DNA from: Acidovorax sp. Leaf191
GTDB taxonomy: Bacteria > Pseudomonadota > Gammaproteobacteria > Burkholderiales > Burkholderiaceae_C
Assembly: GCF_001424425.1 (NCBI RefSeq)
Contig: NZ_LMPT01000019.1
Coordinates: 36,540 to 100,539 of the forward strand
Direction: 5' to 3'
DNA length: 64,000 nt
Every line of letters begins with the position of its first letter. Position 1 is the first letter of the stretch. Both the position numbers and the translations under genes were made by a program. This document shows, one piece after another, positions 48,728 through 59,362 of the stretch. The notes below the pieces were generated by a model. It was not told where the DNA came from, searched no databases, and saw only the letters and a program-made list of their open reading frames with translations.

Positions 48728-50038
48728 ATGGACCGACACATGACTGCTGCCCCCTCCCCCTCGCCCTCGCCCTCCCCTACCGCGGCCTCCGGGCGCCTGC
48801 ACGCGCTGGACCACCTGCGCGCCACCATGATGTGGCTGGGCATCGTGCTGCACGCCTGCATTGCGTACATGGCAGCACCGTCGCCCTTGCCCTGGCACGA
48901 CGACCTGTCCACGCCGGTGGCCGACCTGCTGGTGGCGGTGATCCATGCGTTTCGCATGCCGCTGTTCTTCATCCTGGCGGGGTTCTTCGTGGCGCTGCTG
49001 GTGCAGCAGCGCGGCCTGGCCGGCATGGCGCGCCACCGTGTGCGCCGCCTGGGCCTGCCGTTCGTGGTGTTCTGGCCGCCGCTGTTCATTGCGACGGCGC
49101 TGCTCGGGCTGATGTTCCTGCACCGCATGGCCCACGGTACCTGGGGGGTCTGGGGGTTGGACCGCAGCCTGCTGCCGCGCGGCCCCAATGTGCCGCAGGG
49201 ACCGCCCACCATGCACCTGTGGTTCCTGTGGATGCTGCTGTGGCTGACCTTGCTCACCCCGCCGGTGTGGGCTGCGGCCCGTGCGCTGCCCCAGGCGGTG
49301 CAGCGCACGCTGCAGGCTGCGGGGGCATGGCTGTGCGCATCGCCGCTGGGTGGCGTGCTGCTCACGCTGCCGCTGGCGTGGATCGGTGCGCAGTACGACC
49401 ACGGCATCGTCACGCCCAGCGGGTCGTTTCTGCCGCCGCTGGCGGAATGGGTGCACAACGGATTGTTCTATGCGTTCGGCCTGTGCCTGTACAGCCAGCG
49501 GCGGCTGCTGATGGCGCGCTATGAGCGGCATTGGCCGGTGTTCGCCGCTGCGGGGCTGGCGTGCTTCGTGGTGACGGGCGTCCTGTCGGAGGTATTGGCC
49601 CAGCCCGAAGCATCGGCCTTTGCGCTGGTGCTGCTGACGGGCGGCTTCACCGACGTGCTGGCCGCGCCCGTGTCGGCCACGCGGCATCTGCAGTTCTGGA
49701 TGGCGCTGGCCTACAACGCCGCGTCGTGGCTGTGGAGCTTTGCGCTCATCGGCCTGTTTCTGCGGCATATGGCGCGGCCCCGGGCCTGGCTGGCCTACCT
49801 GGCGGACAGCGCGTACTGGGTGTATCTGGTGCACCTGCCGCTGACGGTGGGCTTTGGCGCGCTGCTGTATGGCGTGCCGATCCCTGCAGTTGCCAAGATT
49901 TTTCTCAACGTGCTGGCGACCACGGCCCTGTGCCTGGCCAGCTACCACCTGTGTGTTCGCTTTACCGCGGTGGGCCAGTTGCTCAACGGCCACCGCCATT
50001 CCCGTCCCTACCCTGGAGAACCTGCCCATGCCCACTGA
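48728..50038 (+). CDS. Acyltransferase-3 family membrane protein
   Basis: 436 residues with about 10-11 membrane helices. The family start RLHALDHLRATMMWLGIVLHACIAYM gives the conserved HLR and LH residues, and FRMPLFFILAGFFVALL is the second signature. Such proteins O-acylate surface polysaccharides or other exported molecules. The N-terminus is a Ser-Pro repeat. The start is uncertain between 48728 and 48740. The next gene begins 11 bp before its stop. Confidence 0.85.
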   Translation: MDRHMTAAPSPSPSPSPTAASGRLHALDHLRATMMWLGIVLHACIAYMAAPSPLPWHDDLSTPVADLLVAVIHAFRMPLFFILAGFFVALLVQQRGLAGMARHRVRRLGLPFVVFWPPLFIATALLGLMFLHRMAHGTWGVWGLDRSLLPRGPNVPQGPPTMHLWFLWMLLWLTLLTPPVWAAARALPQAVQRTLQAAGAWLCASPLGGVLLTLPLAWIGAQYDHGIVTPSGSFLPPLAEWVHNGLFYAFGLCLYSQRRLLMARYERHWPVFAAAGLACFVVTGVLSEVLAQPEASAFALVLLTGGFTDVLAAPVSATRHLQFWMALAYNAASWLWSFALIGLFLRHMARPRAWLAYLADSAYWVYLVHLPLTVGFGALLYGVPIPAVAKIFLNVLATTALCLASYHLCVRFTAVGQLLNGHRHSRPYPGEPAHAH

Positions 50039-51422
50039 CACCCCCACCCGCGACAACCCGCCTCCGCGCACGGACCAAGCCCGGCCCGGACCGGCCAACC
50101 CAGCTGGCCCGAACCAGCGCGCCGCATTGTTCAAGGACCGCAACTTCCGCTGGCTGACCGGCGGCGCTTTCCTGTCGATGCTGGGCGACCAGTTCACGCT
50201 CATCGCCCTGCCCTGGCTGGTGCTGCAGATGACCGGCGACACGCTGGTGCTGGGCACCGTGCTCGCGCTCATCAGCGTGCCGCGCGCGCTGTTCATTTTG
50301 ATCGGCGGTGCGCTGGTGGACCGCCATTCGCCCAAGCAGGTGCTGATGATCACCAAGTACATCAACCTGGTGCTGCTGGCCGTGCTGGCCGTCCTGGTGC
50401 TGGCCGGCAGCCTCACGCTGTGGATGGTGTATGCGCTGTCGCTGGGCATCGGCCTGGCCACGGCGTTCAGCATTCCCGCGGGCGTCGCGATGATGCCGCA
50501 CGTGGTGGCGCGCCACCAGCTGCAGGCCGCCAACGGCGTGAACCTGGGCCTGCGCCAGCTCACGATGTTTCTCGGTCCGCTGCTGGCGGGCGTGCTGATC
50601 GCGCTGTTCGGCGATGCCACGGCGGTGCATGCCAGCGGCAGCGGAGAAGCGCGCGCCAATGCCACCGGCATCGGCCTGGCGTTTGCGCTCGATGCGCTGA
50701 GCTTTGCGGTGTCGGCCTGGACGCTGGCCCAGGTGCGCACGCTCGGCGGCGGCGGTGCACCGTCGGCTGCAGCACCCGCAGCCCCGCCGCAGGCGGTGCT
50801 GGCATCGGTGGCGCAGGGCCTGGTGCACTTCTGGCGCGACACCGAGCTGCGCACCTGCTTTCTCTACTGGAGCGCCATCGCCCTGTTCATCATGGGGCCC
50901 ATCCACATCGCCATTCCGGTGCTGGCCAGCAGCGCGCCCGGGCTGGGCGCGGCCGCGTTCGGCATCATCGTGGGCGCGCACGGCGCGGGCACGCTGCTCG
51001 GCATGGTGGTGTCGGGCATGGTGCCGCGGCTGCGCATCGGCAGCCTGGGCATGACCATCCTGGCGTTCGACGCGGTCATCGGCGCGCTGTTCATGCCCAT
51101 GGGCCTGATCACCGCTGTGTGGCAAGGGGCGGCGCTGATGCTGGCCATCGGCCTGCTGGGCGGCTTCATGCAGGTGAGCGTGTTCACCTGGATCCAGCAG
51201 CGCGTACCGCCCATGCTGCTGGGCCGCGCGATGAGTCTGTTCATGTTCATCTTCATGGGCCTGGCGCCCATCTCGGCCGCCGTCACCGGCTGGTTGATGA
51301 AGAGCGTCACGCTGACCCAGCTGTTCGTTGCCAGCGGCGGCACGCTGGTGGTGCTGGCTGCGCTGGCCCTGGTGCTGACGCCCATGCGCCGCGTGACGGA
51401 TGCGGCACCCGTGGCCCGCTGA
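50028..51422 (+). CDS. MFS transporter (enterobactin exporter-like)
   Basis: 464 residues. A polar, Pro-rich N-terminal tail of about 35 residues precedes 11-12 membrane segments. The MFS_3 group start FKDRNFRWLTGGAFLSMLGDQFTLIALPWLVLQMTGD and the loop GGALVDRHSPKQVLMITKY are clear. It probably exports a small molecule using proton motive force. GGAGAA precedes the ATG, which overlaps the acyltransferase gene by 11 bp, so both are in one operon under or near the MerR regulator. Confidence 0.9.
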   Translation: MPTDTPTRDNPPPRTDQARPGPANPAGPNQRAALFKDRNFRWLTGGAFLSMLGDQFTLIALPWLVLQMTGDTLVLGTVLALISVPRALFILIGGALVDRHSPKQVLMITKYINLVLLAVLAVLVLAGSLTLWMVYALSLGIGLATAFSIPAGVAMMPHVVARHQLQAANGVNLGLRQLTMFLGPLLAGVLIALFGDATAVHASGSGEARANATGIGLAFALDALSFAVSAWTLAQVRTLGGGGAPSAAAPAAPPQAVLASVAQGLVHFWRDTELRTCFLYWSAIALFIMGPIHIAIPVLASSAPGLGAAAFGIIVGAHGAGTLLGMVVSGMVPRLRIGSLGMTILAFDAVIGALFMPMGLITAVWQGAALMLAIGLLGGFMQVSVFTWIQQRVPPMLLGRAMSLFMFIFMGLAPISAAVTGWLMKSVTLTQLFVASGGTLVVLAALALVLTPMRRVTDAAPVAR

Positions 51423-51435
51423 GCGCCGCTTCATG

Positions 51436-51467
51436 AAAAATGCCGGGCGTGTGCCCGGCATTTTTTT
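51436..51467. terminator. Bidirectional terminator between MFS and nitroreductase genes
   Basis: AAAAATGCCGGGC and GCCCGGCATTTTT form a 13-bp perfect stem with a GTGT loop, flanked by A and T runs that suit both converging genes. Confidence 0.93.
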
Positions 51468-51490
51468 GTGGGTCGCCTGAAGCCTCCGGT

Positions 51491-52159
51491 TCAGACCTCG
51501 GTCACGAACTGTTCGCGGGGGCGGCGCACCTTCTTCAGGTTCACCAGCCAGTCGCCTTCTTCAGCGCGGTAGCCCAGTGGCAGGATCGACACGCTGCGCA
51601 GGCCGCGTGCCCGCAGGCCCAGGATCTCGTCCAGGGCGTTGGGGTCGAACCCTTCCATGGGGGTGGAGTCCACTTGCTCGAAAGCGGCGGCGATCAGGGC
51701 GGCGCTCAGGCCGATGTAGGCCTGGCGGGCCGCGTGCTGAAAGTTCACCTCGGCATCGCGCTGGGGGTAGCTGTTCAGCAGCATCTGGCGGTAGTTCTCC
51801 CAGCCTTCGTTCTTGAAGCCGCGCTGGTCGTTGGTCAGGTCGAACATCATGTTGATGCGATCGGCCGTGTAGTTGTCCCACGCCGCGAACACCAGCAGGT
51901 GCGAGCCGTCGGTGATCTGGGCCTGGTTCCAGGCGATGGGCTGGATCTTGGCGCGCACCGCGGGGTCGGTCACGACGATGATCTCGAACGGCTGCAGGCC
52001 GCTGGAGGTGGGGGCCAGGCGTGCGGCCTCCAGGATGCGCTCGACCTTGTCTTGCGGAACCTTCTTTTCGGGGTTCAGCTTCTTGGCGGCGTAGCGCCAT
52101 TGCAGTTGGTCGAGCAGCGGCTGGGCAGCGGCGGTGGTGGTGGTGTTGGCAGTGGTCAT
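51491..52159 (-). CDS. NAD(P)H-dependent nitroreductase-family flavoprotein
   Basis: 222 residues, NfsB-like FMN dimer fold: LLDQLQWRYAAKKLNP, ILEAARLAPTSSGLQPFEIIVV (FMN phosphate site), DSTPMEGFDPNALDEILGL and SVSILPLGYR. It reduces nitro groups, quinones or flavins. The chosen start MTTANTTTT leaves a Thr/Ala-rich leader before the fold. A GATTGTT/AACAATC dyad lies about 115 bp upstream. Confidence 0.9.
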   Translation of the reverse strand: MTTANTTTTAAAQPLLDQLQWRYAAKKLNPEKKVPQDKVERILEAARLAPTSSGLQPFEIIVVTDPAVRAKIQPIAWNQAQITDGSHLLVFAAWDNYTADRINMMFDLTNDQRGFKNEGWENYRQMLLNSYPQRDAEVNFQHAARQAYIGLSAALIAAAFEQVDSTPMEGFDPNALDEILGLRARGLRSVSILPLGYRAEEGDWLVNLKKVRRPREQFVTEV

Positions 52160-52559
52160 GTTGGAATAGTCCTGTGATCTGGGCCGTGATGGGCGCGCGC
52201 GCCGTGCGGTACGGCGGCGGCATATCAAATGTATGCAGGCCTGCGCGCGCCGGTAAGCCGTCAAAGGGAAAAGGATTGTTCACGTTTGGCCAACAATCGC
52301 CGCTTTTGCAGCAGGCCGGTGCGGGGCCAGCGAACGCCCCGCGACCCCCGCCCACCTGCCAACATCCGCCCCCACCCACAGCAATCCACGCCAACCCACC
52401 TGGCGGGCTGTGGTCTTGCGCGCTGCGCCTGCCGCGGCGCAATCTGCGGGCGTACACTTCGGCGCATGCCTTGCGGCGCCCCCGCAAGCCCTGCACGGCG
52501 GCAGCGCACGGCCCTTGCGCTGCACAGCACCTGCGTGGAGTCCGCGCGGCCTTTTTCCC
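52160..52559. other. 400-bp divergent intergenic region
   Basis: Between the nitroreductase and sensor kinase genes. It contains GATTGTT (52274-52280) and AACAATC (52292-52298), with TTGGCCAA nested in the spacer, which may be an operator for either gene. No credible ORF was found; the high-GC open frames show no family similarity. Confidence 0.45.
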
Positions 52560-54759
<2,200 letters not shown>

Positions 54760-54773
<14 letters not shown>

Positions 54774-55497
54774 GCCGGCTGAGCCCGCGGTGGGCGCCGG
54801 GCACGCGGTGGACGCTCTTCACGCCCCGCCCGCTGCGCAAGCCGCGCTCGCCGTGCAGGCGATGTACGAGGACGCCGATCTGCTGGTGCTGCAAAAGCCC
54901 TCCGGCCTGCTGTGCGTGCCCGGACGCGGGCCGGACAAGCAGGACTGCCTGAGCGCCCGCGCGCAAGAGCGCTGGCCCGGCGCGCTCATCGTGCACCGGC
55001 TGGACCAGGCGACGTCCGGCCTCGTGATCATGGCGCGCCACATCGACGCCCAGCGGCGCCTGAGCCACGCCTTTGCCGAGCGCCAGGTGCACAAGCGCTA
55101 CCAGGCCGTGGTGCAGGGCCGCATGCAGCCCGACGGCCAGGCGACCGATGCCTGGCAGGACATCGACCTGCCGATCGCGGCCGACTGGGAGCGCCGCCCC
55201 CTGCGCGTGATCGACCCCGTGCTGGGCAAGCCCAGCCTGACGCGCTGGCGCGTGCGCCGCCACGACGCGGCCCAGGGCACTACCCATGTCGAGCTGGAGC
55301 CGGTGACCGGGCGCACCCACCAGCTGCGCGTGCACCTGGCGGCGTTGGGCCACCCCATTCTGGGCGACGCGCTGTATGCCGATGCCGCCACGCAAGCACA
55401 GGCCCCGCGGCTGCTGCTGCATGCGAGCCATCTGCGCCTCTTGCACCCGGCCACACGGGCCGAGGTGGCGCTGGAATGGCCGGCCGAATTTGAATAA
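54760..55497 (+). CDS. RluA-family pseudouridine synthase
   Basis: 245 residues. The catalytic motif HRLDQATSGL (Asp nucleophile) is near residue 88; KPSGLLCVPG and the late RTHQLRVHLAALGHPILGD block complete the RluA signature. There is no S4 domain, so it resembles RluA or TruC rather than RluB/C/D. It converts uridine to pseudouridine in rRNA or tRNA. The ATG lies within the kinase gene, 14 bp before its end, so translation is probably coupled. Confidence 0.9.
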
Positions 55498-55550
55498 AAA
55501 CAGGGCCTACCGCTCTCTAGACAAGCGCTAGCAGCTATTATTTCAATAGC
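55498..55550 (-). repeat. Dispersed palindromic repeat, family B, copy 3
   Basis: GGGCCTACCGCTCTCTAGAC, then AAGCGCTAGCAGCTATTATT and TCAATAGC, reads as the reverse of the other copies. It lies between the pseudouridine synthase gene and the converging EamA gene. Confidence 0.8.
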
Positions 55551-55599
55551 AACTGCCGGTGACCGCTCCGTGCAGCAGTGCAGTCAAACGCGCCCCAAG

Positions 55600-56484
55600 C
55601 TACACCGCCGCAGGCCGAGACATCGCCCACTGCACCGCCAGGATGCTGCCCAACACCACCAGCATGCCCACCAGCGAGATGCCCCGCATCGACTGCCCCA
55701 GCAACGCCCAGCCCAGCAGCACCGCCGTCACCGGGCTCAGTAGCCCCAGCGACGACACCGCCACCGAAGGCAGCCGCGCAATGCCGCGGAACCACAGCGC
55801 ATAGGCCAGCAAGGCACCCGCCACGCTCAGGTACACATAGCCGGCCACGTTGACGGCGGTCAGCACGGGCAGCGGCGGGTCCACCAGCCAGGCCACGGGC
55901 GCCAGCATGAGGCCGCCCGCCAGCAGTTGCCAGCCGGTGAAGGCCAGCACCGGCAGGTCGGACCGCCAGCGGCGCGACCAGAACGTGCCCGCCGCCATGC
56001 ACAGCGTGCCCACCAGCGCTGCGGCCACGCCCACCATGTCCCAGCGTGCGCCGGGCGACAGCAGCAGCGCCGCCATGCCCAACACGCCCAGGGCACCGGC
56101 CGCCAGGGCCACGGCGGGTGGGCGCCGGTGGTCCATCGCCCAGGTCAGCCCCATCACCACCAGCGGGCCGATGGCGCCCACCACGGCGGCCACGCCACCC
56201 GGCAGCCGGTACGCCGCCACGAACAGCAGCGCCTGGAACACGCCGATGTTCAGCGCCGCCAGCACCACCAGGCGCCGCCAGCCGGTCCAGTCGCCCCATG
56301 CCGGCCACCGGCGGCACCACAGCACCAGCAGCAGGCCGGCGGGCAACGTGCGCAGCAGCGCGGCGGTGAAGGGCCGGTCGGGCGGCAGCAGCTCGGTGGT
56401 GACGATGTAGGTGGAGCCCCAGATGACGGGGCCGAGCGCGGTGGTCAGCGCGTCGAGCCAGGGGGTGGAGCGGGTGTCTTGCAT
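55600..56484 (-). CDS. EamA/DMT-superfamily transporter
   Basis: 294 residues with ten predicted membrane helices in two EamA halves (GPVIWGSTYIVTTELLPPDRPFTAALLRTLPAGLLLVL, then VAVSSLGLLSPVTAVLLGWALLGQS). It probably exports a metabolite or drug. It is divergent from the MarR gene, with two MarR-type operators between them, so the repressor likely controls this exporter and itself. Confidence 0.9.
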   Translation of the reverse strand: MQDTRSTPWLDALTTALGPVIWGSTYIVTTELLPPDRPFTAALLRTLPAGLLLVLWCRRWPAWGDWTGWRRLVVLAALNIGVFQALLFVAAYRLPGGVAAVVGAIGPLVVMGLTWAMDHRRPPAVALAAGALGVLGMAALLLSPGARWDMVGVAAALVGTLCMAAGTFWSRRWRSDLPVLAFTGWQLLAGGLMLAPVAWLVDPPLPVLTAVNVAGYVYLSVAGALLAYALWFRGIARLPSVAVSSLGLLSPVTAVLLGWALLGQSMRGISLVGMLVVLGSILAVQWAMSRPAAV

Positions 56485-56492
56485 GGCTAATT

Positions 56493-56508
56493 ATCTTCAA
56501 TTCAAGAT
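56493..56508. promoter_or_regulatory. MarR operator A
   Basis: ATCTTCAATTCAAGAT, a dyad with ATCTT/AAGAT arms, 9 bp upstream of the EamA start. It shares its arms with operator B; centres are 34 bp apart. Confidence 0.75.
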
Positions 56509-56526
56509 AAATAACTCTACCATACA

Positions 56527-56542
56527 ATCTTGAAATCAAGAT
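56527..56542. promoter_or_regulatory. MarR operator B
   Basis: ATCTTGAAATCAAGAT, a perfect 7+7 palindrome 19 bp upstream of the MarR ATG. The paired arrangement in a 76-bp divergent gap is typical of MarR autoregulation. Confidence 0.8.
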
Positions 56543-56560
56543 ACTTTGAAGCCCGACACG

Positions 56561-57076
56561 ATGGCCACACAACGCCAACCCGACGCCGTGGACGCCATCT
56601 TGGCCCAGTGGCACCGCGAGCGCCCCGACCTCGACGTCAGCCCCATGGGGCCGATCGGCCGCATCAAGCGCTGCACCGCCCTGCTGGAGCGCCGGCTGGA
56701 CGAGACCTTTGCCGAGTTCGGCCTGAGCGTGTGGGAGTTCGACATGCTGGCCACGCTGCGCCGCTCTGGCGCGCCGCACTGCCTGGCGCCCACCACGCTG
56801 TTCTCCACCCTCATGGTCACGTCGGGCACGATGACGCACCGCATGGGCAAGCTCGAAGCCAGCGGCTGGATCACCCGGCTGCCCAACCCCGACGACGCGC
56901 GCAGCTCGCTGGTGCAGCTGACCCCCGCCGGGCTCGCGCTGATCGACCGGGCCGTGGAGGCCCATGTGGCCAACGAGCACCGCATCCTGGCGCCGCTCAA
57001 GGCCGCCGACCTGGCCGCGCTGGACGCCCGGCTGTCGCTGCTGCTGGCGGCGCTGGAGTCCCCCACGGGGCAGTAG
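56561..57076 (+). CDS. MarR-family transcriptional regulator
   Basis: 171 residues. The winged HTH is at about 60-125 (FGLSVWEFDMLATLRRSGAPHCLAPTTLFSTLMVTSGTMTHRMGKLEASGWITRLPNPDDARSSLVQLTPAG), containing the DxRS wing. It likely represses the divergent EamA exporter. The ATG at 56561 is chosen over a TTG 15 nt upstream that would lie almost inside operator B. Confidence 0.93.
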   Translation: MATQRQPDAVDAILAQWHRERPDLDVSPMGPIGRIKRCTALLERRLDETFAEFGLSVWEFDMLATLRRSGAPHCLAPTTLFSTLMVTSGTMTHRMGKLEASGWITRLPNPDDARSSLVQLTPAGLALIDRAVEAHVANEHRILAPLKAADLAALDARLSLLLAALESPTGQ

Positions 57077-57125
57077 TTAGCCACCGGCACGCGCTGCGGT
57101 GCGTACTGCGCAGTAACATGGCGGG

Positions 57126-57890
57126 ATGCCTCAAAACCACCTCTACATCCTGACCGGCGCGTCGCGCGGCATGGGCCTGGCCATGGCCCAGCAGCTTTTG
57201 CGCAGCGGCAACACGCTGATCTGCATCGCCCGCAGCGCCAACACCGACCTGGCCACCGAAGCCAAGGCTTCAGGCGTCACCATCGAACAATGGCAGCTCG
57301 ACCTGTCGCAGGGCGAGCAGGCCGCGCACAGGCTGCAGGCCTGGCTGGCAGCCCAGGGCCCGCAGGCGTTTGCCAGCGCCACGCTGATCAACAACGCCGG
57401 CATGATCCCGCGCATCGCCCCGCTGTCTGGCAGCGACGCCGCCGACCTGGCCACCGCCCTGCGCGTGGGGCTGGAGGCGCCCATGCAGCTGACCGCCGCC
57501 TTCCTGGGCGCCACCGATGCGTGGACGAGCGTGCCGCGCAAGGTGCTCAACATCTCCTCGGGCCTGGGCCGCCGCGCCATGGCCTCGCAAGCCGCGTACT
57601 GCGCGGCCAAGGCGGGCATGGACCATTTCACGCGCTGCGTGGCGCTGGACGAAGCCATCAAGCCCCACGGCGCCAAGGTGTGCTCGCTGGCGCCGGGCGT
57701 GATCGACACCGACATGCAGGTGCAGCTGCGCGGCGCTGCGCCCGATGCCTTCCCGGACCAGCAGAACTTTGCCAACCTCAAGACGGGTGGGCAGCTCACA
57801 TCACCCGCTGACGCCGCAGCCCGCGTTCTGGCCTGGCTCGACCGCGCCGATTTCGGCACCAACCCGGTGGCTGACGTACGGGACGCGTGA
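57126..57890 (+). CDS. SDR-family oxidoreductase (sepiapterin/benzil reductase-like)
   Basis: 254 residues: TGASRGMGLAMAQQLL cofactor loop, NNAGMI, a catalytic Ser in NISSGLG and YCAAK with Tyr and Lys. The layout resembles the sepiapterin reductase/YueD branch. It uses NADPH to reduce a diketone or similar carbonyl. It stands 50 bp after marR in the same direction and may be co-transcribed. Confidence 0.87.
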   Translation: MPQNHLYILTGASRGMGLAMAQQLLRSGNTLICIARSANTDLATEAKASGVTIEQWQLDLSQGEQAAHRLQAWLAAQGPQAFASATLINNAGMIPRIAPLSGSDAADLATALRVGLEAPMQLTAAFLGATDAWTSVPRKVLNISSGLGRRAMASQAAYCAAKAGMDHFTRCVALDEAIKPHGAKVCSLAPGVIDTDMQVQLRGAAPDAFPDQQNFANLKTGGQLTSPADAAARVLAWLDRADFGTNPVADVRDA

Positions 57891-57894
57891 ACAG

Positions 57895-57960
57895 AAAGCT
57901 CCCATTTTGATAGCTGCTGGCGCTTGATGGACAAGCGGTAGCGGCCCATTTGATTCAAAA
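57895..57960 (+). repeat. Dispersed palindromic repeat, family B, copy 4
   Basis: ATTTTGATAGCTGCTGGCGC, then TTGATGGACAAGCGGTAGCG and a GGCCCATTTGATTC end. It is the most complete copy and is placed between the SDR and bktB genes. Confidence 0.85.
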
Positions 57961-57981
57961 CCTCTCTGAAAGGACCTCCCC

Positions 57982-59166
57982 ATGACCCGTGAAGTCGTCG
58001 TCGTCAGCGCAGTGCGCACCGCCATCGGCACCTTTGGCGGCAGCCTCAAGGACATTCCTCCCACCGAGCTGGGCGCCCTGGTCGTCAAGGAATCGCTGGC
58101 GCGCGCCAACGTGGACGGCAAGGACGTGGGCCATGTGGTGTTCGGCCATGTGGTCAACACCGAACCCAAAGACATGTACCTGTCGCGCGTGGCGGCCATT
58201 AACGGCGGCTGCGGCGAGGGCACTCCTGCCTACAACGTCAACCGCCTGTGCGGCTCGGGCCTGCAGGCCATCGTGAACGCCAGCCAGTCCATCCTGCTGG
58301 GCGACACCGACGTCGCCATCGGCGCGGGTGCCGAGGTCATGAGCCGCGCACCGTTCGCGAGCCTGAACATGCGCTGGGGCGCCCGCATGGGCGACACCAA
58401 GATGGTGGACATGATGATCGGCGCGCTGCACGACCCCTTCCACAACATCCACATGGGCGTGACGGCCGAGAACATCGCCGCCAAGTGGGGCATCAGCCGC
58501 GAGCAGCAGGACCAGCTGGCGGTGGAGAGCCACAACCGCGCCGAGCGCGCCACGGCCGCTGGCTACTTCAAGGACCAGATCGTGCCCGTGACCTTGAAGA
58601 GCAAGAAGGGTGACGTGTCGTACGCGACCGATGAGCACTTTCGCCCCGGCGCCACGCTGGCCGACATGGCCAAGCTCAAGCCCGTGTTCGCCAAGGAAAA
58701 CGGCACGGTGACGGCCGGAAACGCCTCGGGCATCAACGACGCCGCCGCCGCGCTGGTGCTGATGGAAGCCGGTGCCGCCAAGGCGCGCGGCGCCAAGCCC
58801 CTGGCCCGCCTGGTGGCCTACGCCCACGCGGGTGTGGACCCCAAGTACATGGGCATCGGCCCGGTGCCGGCCACGCAGGCGGCGCTGAAGAAGGCCGGCC
58901 TTACCGTGGCGGACCTGGACGTGATCGAGGCCAACGAAGCGTTTGCCGCGCAGGCCTGTGCCGTCACCCAAGACCTGGGCCTGGACCCGGCCAAGGTCAA
59001 CCCGAACGGCTCGGGCATTTCGCTCGGCCACCCCATCGGCGCCACCGGCGCGCTGATCACCGTGAAGGCGCTGCACGAACTGCAGCGCGTGCAGGGCCGC
59101 TACGCGCTGGTGACCATGTGCATCGGCGGCGGCCAGGGCATCGCCGCGATCTTCGAGCGCATGTAG
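57982..59166 (+). CDS. bktB: Beta-ketothiolase / acetyl-CoA C-acyltransferase
   Basis: 394 residues, the same length as Cupriavidus BktB and colinear with it (MTREVVVVSAVRTAIGTFGGSLKD at the start, GRYALVTMCIGGGQGIAAIFER at the end). The catalytic triad is C90 (NRLCGSG), H350 (GHPIG) and C380 (CIGGG). It condenses or cleaves 3-ketoacyl-CoA, including 3-ketovaleryl-CoA, for polyhydroxyalkanoate synthesis or beta-oxidation. GAAAGGACC precedes the ATG. No phaB or phaC is adjacent. Confidence 0.93.
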   Translation: MTREVVVVSAVRTAIGTFGGSLKDIPPTELGALVVKESLARANVDGKDVGHVVFGHVVNTEPKDMYLSRVAAINGGCGEGTPAYNVNRLCGSGLQAIVNASQSILLGDTDVAIGAGAEVMSRAPFASLNMRWGARMGDTKMVDMMIGALHDPFHNIHMGVTAENIAAKWGISREQQDQLAVESHNRAERATAAGYFKDQIVPVTLKSKKGDVSYATDEHFRPGATLADMAKLKPVFAKENGTVTAGNASGINDAAAALVLMEAGAAKARGAKPLARLVAYAHAGVDPKYMGIGPVPATQAALKKAGLTVADLDVIEANEAFAAQACAVTQDLGLDPAKVNPNGSGISLGHPIGATGALITVKALHELQRVQGRYALVTMCIGGGQGIAAIFERM

Positions 59167-59362
59167 TCCATGCCTTCGCCGCCCGGTGAGGCAGCCATCG
59201 CCAGCGGCGATGCTGCCACCCTGCATTGGCAAGGCAGGCCCCCCGGCGGATCAGCGATCATCCCCGGGTGCTGGCACCAAGACCGGCAGAGCGGCGCGCG
59301 GCCCATGCACATGGGCAACGCCGCCCGCCCATTTCATTGAACCGACGGAGACATATCTGACC

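Noticed and set aside
48760..48785. CCCTCG-type microsatellite as a regulatory repeat
   Set aside because: It lies within the acyltransferase coding region and encodes a Ser-Pro tail. Low-complexity coding sequence explains it.
52410..52559. N-terminal extension of the sensor kinase from an upstream start
   Set aside because: The extra 50 residues are an unstructured Ala/Pro/Arg mix with no ribosome binding site; MSEPDLSFLDPS is the more natural start.
59190..59217. Imperfect GC-rich stem-loop after bktB as a terminator
   Set aside because: It has a bulge in the stem and no T run, so it does not meet the pattern of an intrinsic terminator.
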